From: Alphaproteobacteria bacterium
Lineage (GTDB): Bacteria; Pseudomonadota; Alphaproteobacteria; Caulobacterales; Aquidulcibacteraceae
Assembly: GCA_018969015.1 (NCBI GenBank)
Contig: JAGWZE010000014.1
Location: forward strand, 21,772-85,771
Direction of reading: 5' to 3'
Length of the DNA stretch: 64,000 nucleotides
Below, piece by piece: positions 62,687-64,000 of this stretch; within the stretch, counting starts at the first letter, position 1, and every line of letters starts with the position of its first letter. A program made the position numbers and the translations under genes. The notes under the pieces are model-generated. The model was not told the DNA's origin. It worked only from the letters and a program-made list of their open reading frames with translations, and did no database searches.

Positions 62687-63751
62687 ATGTCCCGCGCCAT
62701 GTACTGCGAAGCCGTCACCGCATTCGGCGCGCCGCTCGAGCGGCTCTCGCACGACGCGCCCGACCCCGTCGGCGCCGAGGCGCTCATCACCGTCACCGGC
62801 TGCGGCCTGTGCCATTCGGATCTGCATTTGCACGATGGCCATTTCGATCTGGGCGGCGGCGCGCAATTGCCCGTCACGATCCCGCTGCCCGCCGTGCTCG
62901 GCCACGAGATCGAAGGCGTCGTCGCCGCGCTCGGTCCGGATGCGGCCAAGGTCAATCCCGGCGTGAAGGTGGGCGACCGCGTCGCCGTCTATCCGTGGAT
63001 CGGGTGCGGCCAGTGCGCCGTGTGCGCGCGCGGTGAGCAGCAGCTCTGCGGCGCCAACCGCAATCTTGGCATCCAGCGCTGGGGCGGCTTCGCCTCCGTC
63101 TGCCACGTGCCCGACGCGGCCGCGCTGATCCCGGTGAACGACCTGCCGCCCGGCGTCGGCGGCCTTGCGATGTGTTCCGGCCTCACAGCCTACGGCGCGG
63201 TGAAGAAGCTCGACGGCAAGGGCGCGGGCGAGCCGCTCGTCATTCTCGGTCTCGGCGGCGTGGGCCTCACGGTGCTCGCCGTCGCCAAGGCGCTCCACAA
63301 GGGCCCGATCGTCGCCGTCGACATCGATCCCAAGAAGCGCGAAGCCGCGCTCGCGCGGGGCGCGACCGAAGCGATCGATCCCTCCGCCGCGGACGCCGCC
63401 GCGCAGTTCGTCGCGCGCACGGGCGGGGCGTTCGGCGCGATCGACACCGTCGGCCGCCCCGAGACGTTCGGGTTCGCCTCCGGCGCGGTGCGTCGCGGCG
63501 GACGTATCGTCATCGTCGGCCTCTATGGCGGCGCGGCGCCTCTGCCGCTCGCCACCGTCCCGATCCGCGCGCTGTCGATCATCGGTTCCTACGTGGGCTC
63601 GCTCGCCGAAGCGCACGAACTCGTCGCGCTCATCCGCGCCGGCAAGATCGATGCGCCGCTGATGGAGATGCGCTCGCTCTCCACCGCGAACGGCGCATTG
63701 ACGGAGCTGCGCCAGGGCAAGGTGCTCGGCCGGATCGTGCTGACGCCGTAG
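62687..63751 (+). CDS. Zinc-dependent alcohol dehydrogenase (MDR family)
   Basis: 354 aa. Catalytic zinc ligands Cys39 (GCGLCHSDLH), His near 68 in LGHEIEG, and structural-zinc cysteines in GCGQCAVCARGEQQLC (about 104-119). Rossmann nucleotide-binding motif GLGGVGLTVLAVA (about 188-200), and VDIDPKKREAALARGA. Oxidises an alcohol with NAD(P)+; substrate unknown. GGAGGATC site upstream. The flanking region links it to the acyl-CoA dehydrogenase genes only by proximity. Confidence 0.92.
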   Translation: MSRAMYCEAVTAFGAPLERLSHDAPDPVGAEALITVTGCGLCHSDLHLHDGHFDLGGGAQLPVTIPLPAVLGHEIEGVVAALGPDAAKVNPGVKVGDRVAVYPWIGCGQCAVCARGEQQLCGANRNLGIQRWGGFASVCHVPDAAALIPVNDLPPGVGGLAMCSGLTAYGAVKKLDGKGAGEPLVILGLGGVGLTVLAVAKALHKGPIVAVDIDPKKREAALARGATEAIDPSAADAAAQFVARTGGAFGAIDTVGRPETFGFASGAVRRGGRIVIVGLYGGAAPLPLATVPIRALSIIGSYVGSLAEAHELVALIRAGKIDAPLMEMRSLSTANGALTELRQGKVLGRIVLTP

Positions 63752-63785
63752 GGCGATCCGTCAAATCGTCCGACACCGGACGAAG

Positions 63786-63881
63786 CCCTCCCCCAGCGGG
63801 GGAGGGGTGGGAGGGGGAGACGGGCGCAGCTCCATTGTGGCAAGGCACGTGCGTGCTCTCCCCACCCCGAACCCCTCCCCG
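63786..63881. repeat. Extragenic G-rich palindromic repeat, family 2, interrupted copy
   Basis: Left arm CCCTCCCCCAGCGGGGGAGG as in the intact copy at 60841. The right arm runs as ...AACCCCTCCCCG and then switches at 63882 to the IS-like sequence instead of the CTGGGGAGG expected from the other copy. Confidence 0.8.
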
Positions 63882-64000
63882 TGTACAGACCGGACACATA
63901 GGTGACAGGCGTTCGGAGACATGGGTGACACCTTTTCCCGATCCGGGAGGGTCGGGCGATGCCGTGGGAAGCCATGTCGAAGCGGGATTTGCGGTTGGAG
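63882..64000 (+). mobile_element. Left end of IS481-family-like insertion sequence (continues past window)
   Basis: Starts TGTACAGACCGGACACATAG with GGTGACAGG and ATGGGTGACACC motifs, typical of IS481-group ends, directly after the broken repeat. A transposase N-terminus begins at 63959. The other end and the target duplication are outside the window. Confidence 0.75.
63959..64000 (+). CDS. Transposase, IS481-like (5' part only)
   Basis: The first 14 codons read MPWEAMSKRDLRLE, similar to the start MPW(K/E)..S.MD.R.EF of IS481-group transposases (rve integrase core family). The start is supported by its position 77 bp inside the element's end. The catalytic DDE region lies beyond the window, so activity cannot be judged. 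Confidence 0.7.
   Translation, partial: MPWEAMSKRDLRLE

Overview
The window is very GC-rich, densely packed bacterial chromosome with long spurious antisense ORFs, many ATGA/GTGA start-stop overlaps and frequent GTG/TTG starts. The gene set points to an alphaproteobacterium, probably of the Caulobacterales/Hyphomonadales type: MucR regulator, DUF1491, two DUF2336 proteins, PleC/DivJ-like histidine kinases, a Rhodobacter-type gene transfer agent (GTA) cluster, System I cytochrome c maturation and GlnE. No rRNA, tRNA or CRISPR array was found.

Layout. 1-4.8 kb: 3' part of a TonB-like protein, a small secreted protein with a clear terminator, an enoyl-CoA hydratase-like enzyme, an MFS transporter and the first DUF2336 protein. 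4.8-12.2 kb: one long operon for an Mrp/Mnh-like cation/proton antiporter complex (E, F, G, DUF4040-B fusion, C, and three NuoL/M/N-like subunits). 12.3-19.5 kb: MucR, a DnaA-domain-only protein, SufE, secreted proteins, a DivJ-like kinase, DUF1491 and a TIR-TM-Sel1 protein. 19.5-26.2 kb: prfC, the second DUF2336 protein, an ABC-F ATPase and a class A PBP. 26.4-37.0 kb: a GTA head/baseplate cluster. 37-52.5 kb: DnaJ/CbpA, a PepSY/two-component operon, ccmI-E-F-H, DegP plus a second two-component system, glnE, an EF-hand protein and an ECF sigma cassette. 52.5-64 kb: PleC-like kinase, PepN, a hypothetical protein, an acyl-CoA dehydrogenase pair flanking a gamma-carbonic-anhydrase-like protein, a zinc alcohol dehydrogenase, and the left end of an IS481-like insertion sequence running off the window.

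Two systems stand out. First, the GTA cluster has intact head genes (g1-g6) fused by a translationally coupled ATGA junction directly to the baseplate/adsorption genes (g12-g15). Head-tail closure, tail terminator, tail tube and tape-measure genes (g7-g11) are all absent, and the hub gene g13 is also shortened internally while keeping its four cysteines. Second, in the Mrp-like operon all three NuoL/M/N-like subunits lack the conserved mid-channel lysine (Met, Gly and Arg at that position), and two also lack the partner glutamate, so this may be a divergent or non-canonical ion-translocating complex.

Three families of extragenic palindromic repeats occur. One copy of a G-rich family has been cut by the IS at the right edge.
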